Positions 7,830 to 15,815 of a DNA stretch of 20,997 nucleotides are shown here, in pieces. The notes below the pieces were generated by a model that saw nothing but the letters and a program-made list of their open reading frames with translations, did no database searches and had not been told where the DNA came from. Location of the stretch: assembly GCA_002067555.1 (NCBI GenBank), contig MVQQ01000192.1, positions 1 to 20,997 of the forward strand, written 5' to 3'. Position 1 is the stretch's first letter, and each line of letters starts with the position of its first letter. The DNA is from Syntrophorhabdus sp. PtaB.Bin184 (GTDB taxonomy: Bacteria > Desulfobacterota > Syntrophorhabdia > Syntrophorhabdales > Syntrophorhabdaceae). The position numbers and the translations under genes are program-made.

Positions 7830-9565
7830 TAGAAACCTCCTTGATTATATATGTTCCCTTTCTTTCCGTTCAGTTTGCTGTGTCTCCTTCCATAGAGGAG
7901 ATAACAAGCGAGACCGGCGCAAAGCCACAGGGTAAATCCTGTCCAGGTGACCGCTCCCAGTTCCGTCATAAGGTAGAGACAGATCTCCACACCCGCCAAG
8001 GGAATCAGAGAGAGACCTTTCACGATGCTCGCGACAGCGAGAAACAAGGTGATTGCGAGAAAGGCGAGCGAGTTGGTGTGGTTCCACCACTCTTTCATGT
8101 AATCGGGGTAGGCAAGGCACAGGGCGGTCCCTATAACGAGTATGCCCGGGGTAAAGATATAGCGGGAATTGACGCGGGGCACTTTGAACTTGCCATGAGG
8201 GACATCCTGCCTCCCGTCCAGCACTAGCACACCGCCGCACACGAGAATGAAGGCGAAGAGCGTACCGATGCTGGTGAGATCGGTGACCGACGAAAGACTC
8301 ATGAACTGGGTCGGTAAGGCAACAATGATTCCCGTGACAACAGTGGAGAACCAGGGCGTCCGGAACCTCGGGTGTATGGAGGAGAAGACAGCCGGCAGCA
8401 GACCGTCCCTGCCCATCGACATGAGAACCCGGGGCTGACTGATGATGAGGGCAAGGACCACCGTGGCCATGGTGACGACGGCACTCGCGGCCACGATACC
8501 CGATACGAACCCGAGGTTGGCGCCATCGCCTGAGAAGGCTGCCACGAGCGGGTCTCCGACGCGCAGATTCCCGTGGTGCACCACCCCCGTCAACACGAGG
8601 GCAAGGGCCACATAGAGCAGTGTGCAGACGAGCAGGGAATATATGATCCCTCGGGGGAGATCGCGCTGAGGGTGTTTGCATTCCTCGGCCGTGTTCGATA
8701 TGGCGTCAAAGCCAAGATAGGCAAAGAAGACCGCGGAGGCCCCCTTCAGGACCCCGGTCACCCCGTTCGGCGCGAAGGGGCTCCAGTTCTCGGGGCGGAT
8801 GTAGAAGGCCCCCGCGATGATGACGAGGAGTATGGTCGCTATCTTGATGACGACGATACCGTTGGTGATGCGCTTCGATTCCCGTATACCGATATAGCTC
8901 AGTGTGGTAATGAGAAATACGATGCACAATGCAGGAAGGTCGAAGATGAGAGGCATGCCGAAGAAACGTGGAGCATCGTTGTACGCCCTGAAACCGGCGA
9001 GGACCGGTCCCATGCCGGGCATCTTCTCTATGGAACCCGGTACGTAACCCCGGGAGAGGAGATCGACGATCCGTTTCGCGCTCTTCGAAGCCGTAAAGTA
9101 GTCCATTGAGAGGTGATCGGGCAGGTGGATGCCGTAGCCTGCAATGAGCCCCGTGAAGTAGTCGCTCCACGAAATGGAAACGGCGCTCGCGGCGATGGTG
9201 TACTCCATTATCAGGGTCCAGCCGATGACCCATGCCACCACCTCACCGAAGGCGACATAGGAGTAAGTATAGGCGGAGCCGGCAACGGGAAGACGGGAGG
9301 CGAAATCCGCATAGCAAAGGGCGGTGCAGGTGCAGGCCATGGCCATGAAGATGTAGAGGAATATGACCGCCGGGCCTCCCCAGTAGGCAGCGTTGCCGAT
9401 CGTAGAGAATATGCCCGCCCCCACGATAAGGGCGATGCCGAAGGCGACAAGATCGGCAGTATTGAGGTCCCTGCGAAGGCCCGGCGCGGACCCGCCGCAA
9501 CGCCCGGTCTCTTCCTGCAAAACGAGGGCGACATCCTTCTTTCGAACAAGGTCACGAAATCCCAC
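7829..9565 (-). CDS. APC-superfamily amino-acid permease (CAT-like), copy 1
   Basis: The 578-residue membrane protein carries VGAGIFSTIG (48-57) in the first helix, the unwound substrate-binding segment of APC transporters. FFAYLGFDAISNTAEECKHP (280-299), followed by QRDLPRG, is diagnostic of the cationic amino acid transporter branch. About 12-14 helices are likely. The substrate is probably an amino acid or related compound, but it cannot be fixed. The frame opens at GTG 9571, but GTG 9565 is preferred because AGAGGTGA sits 5 bases before it and the start then aligns with copy 2 (both reach a RKK motif within 11 residues). It is closely similar to the permease at 11702-13450 along its whole length. 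It is the first gene of a unit with the Rossmann-fold gene. Confidence 0.88.
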   Translation of the reverse strand: MGFRDLVRKKDVALVLQEETGRCGGSAPGLRRDLNTADLVAFGIALIVGAGIFSTIGNAAYWGGPAVIFLYIFMAMACTCTALCYADFASRLPVAGSAYTYSYVAFGEVVAWVIGWTLIMEYTIAASAVSISWSDYFTGLIAGYGIHLPDHLSMDYFTASKSAKRIVDLLSRGYVPGSIEKMPGMGPVLAGFRAYNDAPRFFGMPLIFDLPALCIVFLITTLSYIGIRESKRITNGIVVIKIATILLVIIAGAFYIRPENWSPFAPNGVTGVLKGASAVFFAYLGFDAISNTAEECKHPQRDLPRGIIYSLLVCTLLYVALALVLTGVVHHGNLRVGDPLVAAFSGDGANLGFVSGIVAASAVVTMATVVLALIISQPRVLMSMGRDGLLPAVFSSIHPRFRTPWFSTVVTGIIVALPTQFMSLSSVTDLTSIGTLFAFILVCGGVLVLDGRQDVPHGKFKVPRVNSRYIFTPGILVIGTALCLAYPDYMKEWWNHTNSLAFLAITLFLAVASIVKGLSLIPLAGVEICLYLMTELGAVTWTGFTLWLCAGLACYLLYGRRHSKLNGKKGNIYNQGGF

Positions 9566-9567
9566 GG

Positions 9568-9575
9568 TCACCTCT
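9568..9575 (-). promoter_or_regulatory. Ribosome binding site deciding the APC copy 1 start
   Basis: On the minus strand AGAGGTGA precedes GTG 9565 with suitable spacing. It overlaps the alternative GTG at 9571, so it can only serve the inner start. A hairpin AGCACGG / CCGGTGCT (9595-9613, one bulge) lies just upstream and could affect translation. Confidence 0.55.
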
Positions 9576-9736
9576 GAAACCTAATTTCCGGTCGAGCACG
9601 GCGTACCGGTGCTGAAAACGTTCATATTTAAACGTGAAAGAGATCCGGTATCTATCGTCGCAGATTGATTAAAGGACTGGCGATGGTTTAAGAAGATGTA
9701 GTTGCCCGATTACGCGAGGACCGGTGCCGCCTGTGG

Positions 9737-9757
9737 AAAAAGACCCCCGATTGGGTC
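9737..9757 (-). terminator. Rho-independent terminator after the acyltransferase gene
   Basis: On the minus strand GACCC, loop AATCGG, GGGTC is followed directly by TTTTT. The stem starts 36 bases past the stop codon of the acyltransferase gene. It separates the APC2-phosphatase-acyltransferase unit from the APC1 unit downstream. The stem is short (5-6 pairs) but the T-run is clean. Confidence 0.65.
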
Positions 9758-9792
9758 CTGAAGACGGCGGGGGACTCCGGGACGTGTGGTGT

Positions 9793-10965
9793 TCAGAGCA
9801 CCCTGCGCGCGTAGGGGATCTTTTTCACGAAGTAATGGCAGATAAGGAAGGAGAGCACCGTTCCCACCACGAAGGCCGAAAGGAACTTTATGAAGGGGTG
9901 AAGGACGGCCGTGTCCTGCATCCAGTAGGTGACGGCCACGATAATGGGGGAGTGGAAAATGAAGGCCGCGTAGGCGTCCTGGGTCATCGGTCCTACGATG
10001 CCCGGCTGGGCGTTGAGATAGGTCCTGAAGAGATAGATGAGACAGATGGAGCTGCCCACGGCGATGAAGGTGCCCACGTACGTGGCGATGAGGGTTTTTA
10101 GGAAAAAGCCCCCTCTCAGGAAAGAGAGGCTTTCACCCGTCGCCCAGGCCTGAACGATGAAGAAAATATAGACGCAGACCGCCGCCGCGGTGATGACCGT
10201 CCATTGTTTGCCGACGGCGTCCGTCAGCTTCTCGAGCCATCGGTTCCGGTATGCCACGATCCCCCCGAAGAAAAAGGCCACATACTCGGCGTAGTTCCCG
10301 AGGCGGAGGTGGAGGATCTGCTTTTCCGAGGGGAGGTAGACGCGCATTACGAAGGTAAAGGCCGCGAGGACGAGGATAAAGAGAACGATCGCGCCGTTCC
10401 CCGGGAAAGGCCGGGTTTCGCGCTGCTTTTGCCGGCCCGAAGGGGCCAGCGCCCTCCATGCCGCGTATACGAGGGAGAACCCGAGGAGCACCTCGAGGAA
10501 CCATGCGGGACCGGGAGCGGCGTTCTTCAGAAGGAAGATATTCTCGAGCCAGGAGTATTGAAGAGAAAGAGTTTCCTGTTTCAGGAGGTACACCATAGTG
10601 GGGCGGATGAGGAGCGCGAATATGACAAGGGGTATGCCGATACGTATGAAGCGGTCCTTGATGAACCACCAGGTGCCCTTTCTGTCCAGCGAGCCGGGGG
10701 TAAAATACCCTGAAATAAGAAAGAAGCACGCCAGCACCCAGGTCCTTCCCACGCCCATGAGGATGTTGAGGACCAGATTGGTAAAAGGGTCGTTCAGGTA
10801 CTGGTAGAAATACCACCCGCTGCTGGCTGCATAGGTGAGGCAGAGATGATGAAGGATGACGAGAAAGGTGAAGGAGAGCCTCAGGTTGTCGAGGTAAAGC
10901 ATCCGCTGGGCCGTCTTTGCCGGTTGAGGCCGGACGGACCCGGTTTGTTCCAGGGTGGCCTGCAT
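9793..10965 (-). CDS. Membrane acyltransferase, acyltransferase-3 family
   Basis: The 390-residue protein has about ten hydrophobic segments. It begins in the style of acyltransferase-3 proteins: RMLYLDNLRLSFTFLVILHH (22-41), with the conserved histidine in the first helix. CFFLISGYFTPGSLDRKG and DRFIRIGIPL follow. Such inner-membrane enzymes transfer acetyl or succinyl groups to sugars, glucans, lipids or peptides; the acceptor here is unknown. ATG 10965 has no obvious Shine-Dalgarno site. The gene lies 43 bases after the phosphatase-like gene, whose stop overlaps an AGGAGAATGATG segment in another frame, so coupling is possible. A terminator follows at 9737-9757, marking it as the last gene of its unit. 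Confidence 0.85.
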   Translation of the reverse strand: MQATLEQTGSVRPQPAKTAQRMLYLDNLRLSFTFLVILHHLCLTYAASSGWYFYQYLNDPFTNLVLNILMGVGRTWVLACFFLISGYFTPGSLDRKGTWWFIKDRFIRIGIPLVIFALLIRPTMVYLLKQETLSLQYSWLENIFLLKNAAPGPAWFLEVLLGFSLVYAAWRALAPSGRQKQRETRPFPGNGAIVLFILVLAAFTFVMRVYLPSEKQILHLRLGNYAEYVAFFFGGIVAYRNRWLEKLTDAVGKQWTVITAAAVCVYIFFIVQAWATGESLSFLRGGFFLKTLIATYVGTFIAVGSSICLIYLFRTYLNAQPGIVGPMTQDAYAAFIFHSPIIVAVTYWMQDTAVLHPFIKFLSAFVVGTVLSFLICHYFVKKIPYARRVL

Positions 10966-11008
10966 ATGAGGTCATTCATTGTGACACAACGCGCATTGAA
11001 CTGCAACA

Positions 11009-11647
11009 TCATTCTCCTATGTTCCAGGAGAGGACCATCTCGGAATGTCCGGAGCAACTCAGCCTGTCCCTTGCCGTTTCCTCGCGGTCTTCCCTCAGGC
11101 CGTGAAGGATATCGAAGATCCTCTCGGCGCTTGCAAAGGCATGGCGGGCGAGATAACACCCCACTACGGTGTCGGCCGTTTCCTGACCTGCCCGGCAATG
11201 GATGTAGACAGGTTTGCGGAAGGCCATGCACCTGTCTATTTCATCGAGGATGGCCACCATGCGGTCCCGCTCCCGCGAGTCCGCGCCCTGAATGGGACAT
11301 ACCGAGAAGGTGAGGCCGGACCCGGCCTCCCGGACGCATCGGTCCCTTTCCCCCTTCCCGTTGAAGACCGACCCGCCGCGTCCAATGCTCCCGTCCGGAG
11401 TGAGGTCGATAACATGCCTGATCCCGGCCTCCAAGACATTCGTGAATCTCCGCTGCTGCTCCCAGGGGAGTGTTCCCACGGGCCGGGATTGGGCGAGGAG
11501 CCGTCCCGGCACCACCCAGTAGCATTGATCCACGGGGACCGCGGTGTAGCGTGGCCAGTAATGGACGCCGAGCTTTGCTACGATCTCACCGATGAACGTA
11601 AGAGCGGATCCGATCCCGGCTATGCAGCTGTTTTCTGAAATTCTCAC
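11009..11647 (-). CDS. Dual-specificity/tyrosine phosphatase-like protein lacking the CX5R arginine
   Basis: The 212-residue protein matches bacterial dual-specificity phosphatases: YWVVPGRLLAQSRPVG (43-58), a beta strand RHVIDLTPDG (77-86), VYIHCRAG (147-154), and TVVGCYLARH (160-169), the usual helix after the P-loop. The expected HCxxGxGRTGTVVG is here HCRAGQETADTVVG. Catalytic Cys151 is kept, but the phosphate-binding Arg is Thr157 and the GRTG turn is lost. It is therefore probably a pseudophosphatase or a phospho-ligand binder, cytoplasmic. The open frame begins at 11689, but GTG 11647 is preferred because AAGGAGG lies 5 bases before it. It sits between the APC2 permease (54 bases upstream) and the acyltransferase, all co-oriented. 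Confidence 0.72.
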   Translation of the reverse strand: MRISENSCIAGIGSALTFIGEIVAKLGVHYWPRYTAVPVDQCYWVVPGRLLAQSRPVGTLPWEQQRRFTNVLEAGIRHVIDLTPDGSIGRGGSVFNGKGERDRCVREAGSGLTFSVCPIQGADSRERDRMVAILDEIDRCMAFRKPVYIHCRAGQETADTVVGCYLARHAFASAERIFDILHGLREDREETARDRLSCSGHSEMVLSWNIGE

Positions 11648-11652
11648 CGTAC

Positions 11653-11659
11653 CCTCCTT
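11653..11659 (-). promoter_or_regulatory. Strong ribosome binding site (AAGGAGG) fixing the GTG 11647 start
   Basis: On the minus strand AAGGAGG is followed by five bases and then GTG. It lies inside the longer open frame from 11689, so the first 14 codons of that frame are unlikely to be translated. Confidence 0.7.
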
Positions 11660-11701
11660 AACGGCCGCTCGTGTCATTGACAAGCCCAAAGACGTACCTG
11701 T

Positions 11702-13450
11702 TCATCGCAACCCCGCAGTGTTCAATTTGCTTTTCCTTCGGCCGTAAAGGAAATAGACGAACAGCCCGAGAACTATCCAGATGCTGAAACGAAGCCAGCA
11801 GGCGCCGGTCAGCTCCGTCATAAGGTAGACGCAGCTTTCGAGGCCCATAAGGGGTATGAGGGAAAGTCTCCGCACGAAAGAGAGATATGCGAGGGTAGCG
11901 GAGAAAAGAAGGAACAAAATAGTGCCAAGCCTTACCCCGGGAGCAGAGGATGTTGTAAGGGACTGGAGAAATGTTTCGGGGCAGAAGACCAGGAGCGCCC
12001 CGCCAATGGCGATGAGGAGGGGGGCAAATATGTAGCGGGAATCGATGTAAGGCACCCGGAATCTCTGTGGTTCGGGCCGGTCGTTCCCATCGAGGACCAG
12101 GGTTCCCGCGCAGACTATACTGAAGGCAAAGAGCGTGCCGATGCTTGTAAGATCCGTCACCTCACTGAGATTGAAAAACAGGGATGGGACCGCGACGGAA
12201 AGGCCGGTGGCTAGCGTGGCGAGAGTTGGTGTCCGAAAACGGCGGTGGATGACACAGAAACACCGGGGCAAAAGGCCGTCCCGGCTCATTGCCATCCATA
12301 TCCGCGGTTGTCCGAGCATGAACACGAGCAGGACCGATGCCATGGCGACAACGGCACTTGCGGCTATGATGCCCATGAGCCACTGTACGTCGGCGCCGAG
12401 CCTGCCGAACGCAAAGGCAAGGGGGTCACCGACCTGAAGCCTGCTGTAATGGACCATTCCCGTGAGGACGAGAGCGAGGGCAACATAAAGAAGTGTACAT
12501 ATCCCGAGGGAACCGAACATGGCCCGCGGGAGGTCGCGCTGGGGGTTCCGGCATTCCTCCGCGGTGGTGGACAGTGCGTCAAAACCTATGTAGGCAAAGA
12601 ATATCCCCGACACGCCTTTCATTACGCCCCCTATTCCGTTGGGCGCGAAGGGGTTCCAGTTCGCGGGCTTCACATAGAAGATCCCCGCGACTATAACGAG
12701 GAGTATGGTCATGACCTTCACGAGGACCATCGCGTTGGATACCTTTTTCGACTCCTGGGTCCCCACGTAGATGAGGGCGGTTACCATGGCTACGATGAAG
12801 AGAGCAGGCAGGTTGAAGATGACCCGATAGCCGAGTATGTCAGGGGCAAATTCCCATGCCCTGTAGGAACGGATGAAGGGAGCGACGCCCGGCAGAGCCA
12901 TCAGTTCCTGCAGGTTCTGTCCCGCTGCAATGCGTTCCTTGACAGCCATCGCTCCGTTAAGTGCCGTCCTGTAGTCCATCGTCAGGTGATCAGGTATGGC
13001 AAGACCGTATCCGGCAAGAAGCTCCACGAAATAATTGCTCCAGGAGATGGCCACGGCGATATTGCCTATGGCGTATTCCATGAGCAGGTCCCACCCCATG
13101 ACCCAGGCGATGAATTCCCCGAAGGCCACGTATGCGTATGTGTATGCCGACCCCGAAGCGGGGATGAGGGAGGCGAACTGGGCATAGCACATGGCGGTGC
13201 ATCCACAGGCAAAAGAGGTGAATATGAAAAGGAATATGATGGCAGGCCCGCCCCAGTAGGCCGCGTTTCCTATGGCGGAGAATATGCCGGCGCCAATGAT
13301 CGCGGCTATGCCCAGGGCGGTCAGGTCCCTCGCGCAGAGGACCTTGACGAGGCCGGGCCCGGTGGAAGCCGCAAAAGGATCCCCCAGGGCTTCCGCCTCA
13401 GCCGCCGCGAGTATCGGTTTCTTTCTCATGAGGTCTTCATATATGCGCAT
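11702..13450 (-). CDS. APC-superfamily amino-acid permease (CAT-like), copy 2
   Basis: The 582-residue membrane protein shows IIGAGIFSAIGNAAYWGGPA (51-70) and FFAYIGFDALSTTAEECRNP followed by QRDLPRA, the same landmarks as the permease at 7829-9565. The two proteins align almost end to end, including an unusual loop with PDHLTMDYRTA in place of PDHLSMDYFTA. They are therefore recent or strongly conserved paralogues. Uptake of an amino acid or related solute is likely. ATG 13450 is preferred to GTG 13459 because it aligns with the start of copy 1; its ribosome site (GGGTGG) is weak. It heads a unit with the phosphatase-like and acyltransferase genes. It is transcribed divergently from the histidine kinase, which may regulate it. 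Confidence 0.87.
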   Translation of the reverse strand: MRIYEDLMRKKPILAAAEAEALGDPFAASTGPGLVKVLCARDLTALGIAAIIGAGIFSAIGNAAYWGGPAIIFLFIFTSFACGCTAMCYAQFASLIPASGSAYTYAYVAFGEFIAWVMGWDLLMEYAIGNIAVAISWSNYFVELLAGYGLAIPDHLTMDYRTALNGAMAVKERIAAGQNLQELMALPGVAPFIRSYRAWEFAPDILGYRVIFNLPALFIVAMVTALIYVGTQESKKVSNAMVLVKVMTILLVIVAGIFYVKPANWNPFAPNGIGGVMKGVSGIFFAYIGFDALSTTAEECRNPQRDLPRAMFGSLGICTLLYVALALVLTGMVHYSRLQVGDPLAFAFGRLGADVQWLMGIIAASAVVAMASVLLVFMLGQPRIWMAMSRDGLLPRCFCVIHRRFRTPTLATLATGLSVAVPSLFFNLSEVTDLTSIGTLFAFSIVCAGTLVLDGNDRPEPQRFRVPYIDSRYIFAPLLIAIGGALLVFCPETFLQSLTTSSAPGVRLGTILFLLFSATLAYLSFVRRLSLIPLMGLESCVYLMTELTGACWLRFSIWIVLGLFVYFLYGRRKSKLNTAGLR

Positions 13451-13556
13451 GCTTACCACCCGCGTGGACCGGCACCGCGAAAGAGGAGCCGGTCGGTTAT
13501 TTGGTTACGGAAGGGGGGCAACGACAGTCCCTTTAAGGTAATTAGAGTATGGATGG

Positions 13557-13578
13557 CCCGACGATGTCAGTCGTCGGG
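13557..13578. promoter_or_regulatory. Perfect 8-bp inverted repeat in the APC2/kinase divergent promoter region
   Basis: CCCGACGA (13557-13564), loop TGTCAG, TCGTCGGG (13571-13578) is a perfect palindrome. A TTGACA -35-like hexamer follows at 13581-13586, but I see no good -10 at the right spacing. Being between two divergent genes, the palindrome could be the site of the adjacent NarL-type response regulator or of another repressor. The rest of 13451-13708 shows no gene. Confidence 0.5.
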
Positions 13579-13708
13579 TGTTGACAAGATCTGTAAACAA
13601 CCATTGAAAGATCGTGAAGCCTGGAAGAAGACGTCAAAAACTGTTTCATACAAGGCGGCCATGATGTACTATAAACGCATGACTGATTCCAGGCAGGGGA
13701 CCTCGTCA

Positions 13709-14824
13709 ATGTCGAATGAGGCGCTATATTGCAGAGGTCTCATGGAAATGGCCAACAGCATCGTTCTTATCCTCTCTCCGGCGGGAAAGATCACCTACAT
13801 CAATCAGTACGGCGTGGATTTTTTCGGCTTCGCCAGGGACGAGCTTATCGGACAGAAGATCCTGGGGACGATCCTTCCTGAGAGCGACAGCGCGGGGCGG
13901 AGGTATTCGAGGCTTATCAAGAGTATCTGCAGCCAGCCGGAACTCTATGTGAGGAACGAGAATGAGAACGTGCTGAGATCGGGCGAGCGCGTATGGATAG
14001 CATGGACGAACAAGGCGTTGCAGGACGACAGCGGCCGTACACGCGAGATCCTTTCCGTCGGCAATGATATAACCGCCCGGAAGACCCTGGAGATGGAGCT
14101 CAAGAAGGCGAAGGATCTGCTCGAAGTGAAGGTGCGGGAGAGAACAGAGAAGCTGGACAGGGCCTACAGCGACCTCAGATCTCTCACGATCCGGCTGGCC
14201 GCCGCCGAAGAGACGGAGAAGAAGAGGATCTCCCGCGAGATCCATGACCAGATAGGTCAGAACCTGAGCGCCATAGGCCTCAACCTAAGCCTCATCCGCT
14301 CCGCCATGGAGAAGGGGTCCGCGAAGTCCGCGGGGTCGATCATCGACGATTCCCTTTCCCTTCTCAGGGAAACGACGGGACGGGTCCGCAATATCCTGTC
14401 GGACCTGCGGCTCCCCGTCCTTGACGACTACGGGCTCCTGGCGGCCCTAAAGTGGTACGCAAGGCAATTCAGGGAGCGAACGGAGATAGACATAGCCGTC
14501 GAGGGTGATGAGATACTGCCCCGCCCGGAGGCCCACGTGGAAAGCACCTTCTTTCTCATAGCGCGGGAAGCCCTTGCAAACGTGGCGAAGCACGCGGAAG
14601 CGACGGCCGTGTCCGTGGAGGTACGGCGCAGGGATGGAGTCCTCTGTCTTTCCGTCAGGGATGACGGAAAGGGGTACAGGATAACGAAAGGTCCGGGAAA
14701 AGCGTCACGTCCGGGCCTGGGCCTTCTATCTATGAGCGAGAGGGCGTTCCTCATAGGCGGAGTCTGCAAGGTCGCTTCAAGGCCCGGAAAGGGCACTGAG
14801 GTCATTGTGGAGGTTCCTTTATGA
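13709..14824 (+). CDS. PAS-domain histidine kinase, NarX/DegS type (HisKA_3)
   Basis: The 371-residue protein has a PAS domain (about 8-125) with ILSPAGKITYINQYGVDFFG (21-40) and a C-terminal PAC part ending LSVGNDITARK. A coiled linker (about 126-170) follows. The HisKA_3 dimerisation helix carries REIHDQIGQNLSAIG (176-190), phospho-accepting His179. The ATPase shows N-box REALANVAKH (286-295), DDGKG (318-322) and GLGLLSMSERA (337-347). No membrane segment is visible, so it is a cytoplasmic sensor, perhaps of a soluble ligand or redox state. The open frame extends far upstream to 12245, but that part is antisense to the permease. ATG 13709 has AGGGGA about 9 bases upstream; ATG 13661 or 13679 are alternatives. 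Its end overlaps the response regulator by ATGA. Confidence 0.9.
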   Translation: MSNEALYCRGLMEMANSIVLILSPAGKITYINQYGVDFFGFARDELIGQKILGTILPESDSAGRRYSRLIKSICSQPELYVRNENENVLRSGERVWIAWTNKALQDDSGRTREILSVGNDITARKTLEMELKKAKDLLEVKVRERTEKLDRAYSDLRSLTIRLAAAEETEKKRISREIHDQIGQNLSAIGLNLSLIRSAMEKGSAKSAGSIIDDSLSLLRETTGRVRNILSDLRLPVLDDYGLLAALKWYARQFRERTEIDIAVEGDEILPRPEAHVESTFFLIAREALANVAKHAEATAVSVEVRRRDGVLCLSVRDDGKGYRITKGPGKASRPGLGLLSMSERAFLIGGVCKVASRPGKGTEVIVEVPL

Positions 14825-15474
14825 GCATTTCAATATTTCTGGCTGACGATCATGCCATGTTCAGGCAGGGCATACGGCTGCTCCTGGAGAACGAGAAGAA
14901 CTTCGCCGTCACCGGTGAGGCATCCAACGGACGGGAGGCGGTCCGGGAAGTAACAAAGAAGAAGCCAGACATCGTCGTCATGGATATCTTCATGCCGGAG
15001 ATGAACGGCATCGACGCCACGGAGGCGATCAGCCAGGACTCGCCGGGGACGAAGATCATCATCCTCACCATGAACTCTTCCAATGAGCATATCTTCAGGG
15101 CCTTCAGGGCAGGGGCTTCCGCTTACGTGCTGAAGGAACTCGCGGGCGACGAGCTGATCCGGGCCATAAATACAGTGCATTCGGGGAAGCGGTTCATCTG
15201 CGATTCGATCAGCGGGTCCGTGATAGACGATTATGTGAAGTATCGTGACAGGAAAGAGCAGCCCGATGATATCGTGAAGCTTACGCGCCGCGAAAGAGAG
15301 ATCGTCCAGCTGATAGCGGAAGGGAAATCGAACAGGGATGTCGCCAGGATACTGTTCCTCGCGCCGAGTACTGTGGGAACCTACCGCCACCGTATCATGA
15401 CGAAACTCATGCTTCATGATTACTCGGACCTCATCAGGTTCGCAATGAAGCATGGATTGATACCTTCCGACTGA
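14821..15474 (+). CDS. NarL/LuxR-family response regulator
   Basis: The 217-residue protein has a receiver domain with the acidic pair Asp9-Asp10 (FLADDHAMFRQG, 6-17), phospho-acceptor Asp55 (IVVMDIFMPEMNG, 51-63), Thr83 and Lys105. The C-terminal LuxR-type helix-turn-helix covers about 152-212: LTRREREIVQLIAEGKSNRD (154-173) and LAPSTVGTYRHRIMTKL (180-196). All receiver residues needed for phosphorylation are present. It overlaps the kinase gene by four bases (ATGA), so the two form a cognate, translationally coupled pair. Candidate targets are the divergent APC2 unit, whose promoter region holds a perfect palindrome, and the downstream operon at 15816. Confidence 0.95.
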   Translation: MSISIFLADDHAMFRQGIRLLLENEKNFAVTGEASNGREAVREVTKKKPDIVVMDIFMPEMNGIDATEAISQDSPGTKIIILTMNSSNEHIFRAFRAGASAYVLKELAGDELIRAINTVHSGKRFICDSISGSVIDDYVKYRDRKEQPDDIVKLTRREREIVQLIAEGKSNRDVARILFLAPSTVGTYRHRIMTKLMLHDYSDLIRFAMKHGLIPSD

Positions 15475-15815
15475 GAGCAGCCACGGAATAAACGGTCATT
15501 GATGGACGTTGTCAAGGATGGACGACAGACAGGGTTAACCCATGCCTGATAGACTTTGTCCATGTTGTATCGTGATCCGACAATTCCCCTGAGATTCTTC
15601 ACCGAGCGCAGAGCGTCGACCGGCCGATGGGTTACCCACCCATGGCAAAGCAATCGCGTCAAGCCACCTGCGCCTCCCGGCGCACACAGAAGAGTCGATT
15701 ACCCCTCGCCACGCCAGGAAATAGTCCCGCCACGTCGGTCGGCGGCTCTCGCTCGCTTTGCTCAGGGAATTGGAGGCATCCGATGGACAGCCATGCTAAA
15801 TAAGGGAGGTATGCG
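15475..15815. other. Intergenic region dense in palindromes
   Basis: This stretch separates the response regulator gene from the RsbW-like operon. It contains a direct repeat GATGGACG (15501-15508 and 15517-15524) and ATGGAC / GTCCAT (15518-15523, 15558-15563) enclosing palindrome GGGTTAACCC (15532-15541). It also holds ATGGGT-TACCC-ACCCAT (15627-15643) and TGCGCC-TCCC-GGCGCA (15669-15684). A possible six-codon leader ORF lies at 15783-15803. No stable protein-coding gene or terminator with a T-run was seen. Confidence 0.6.
15783..15803 (+). CDS. Possible six-codon leader ORF (MDSHAK)
   Basis: ATG GAC AGC CAT GCT AAA TAA is preceded by GGAGG (15772-15776) at a good 6-base spacing. Its stop abuts the Shine-Dalgarno site (AGGGAGG, 15803-15809) of the RsbW-like gene. 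Translation of the minigene could deliver ribosomes to the next start or block it. Chance occurrence cannot be excluded for so short a frame. Confidence 0.3.
   Translation: MDSHAK

Noticed and set aside
6942..7832. 296-codon open frame on the plus strand
   Set aside because: It lies entirely opposite the Rossmann-fold gene, which has the ribosome site, coupling and motifs.
10881..11012. 43-codon frame starting at ATGATG over the phosphatase-like stop, with AGGAGA before it
   Set aside because: It overlaps the acyltransferase start in another frame and has no protein pattern; it may only help coupling.
12245..13708. Long upstream extension of the histidine kinase reading frame
   Set aside because: It is antisense to the APC2 permease, is highly charged and low in hydrophobic order, and has no domain pattern; a good ribosome site lies before ATG 13709.
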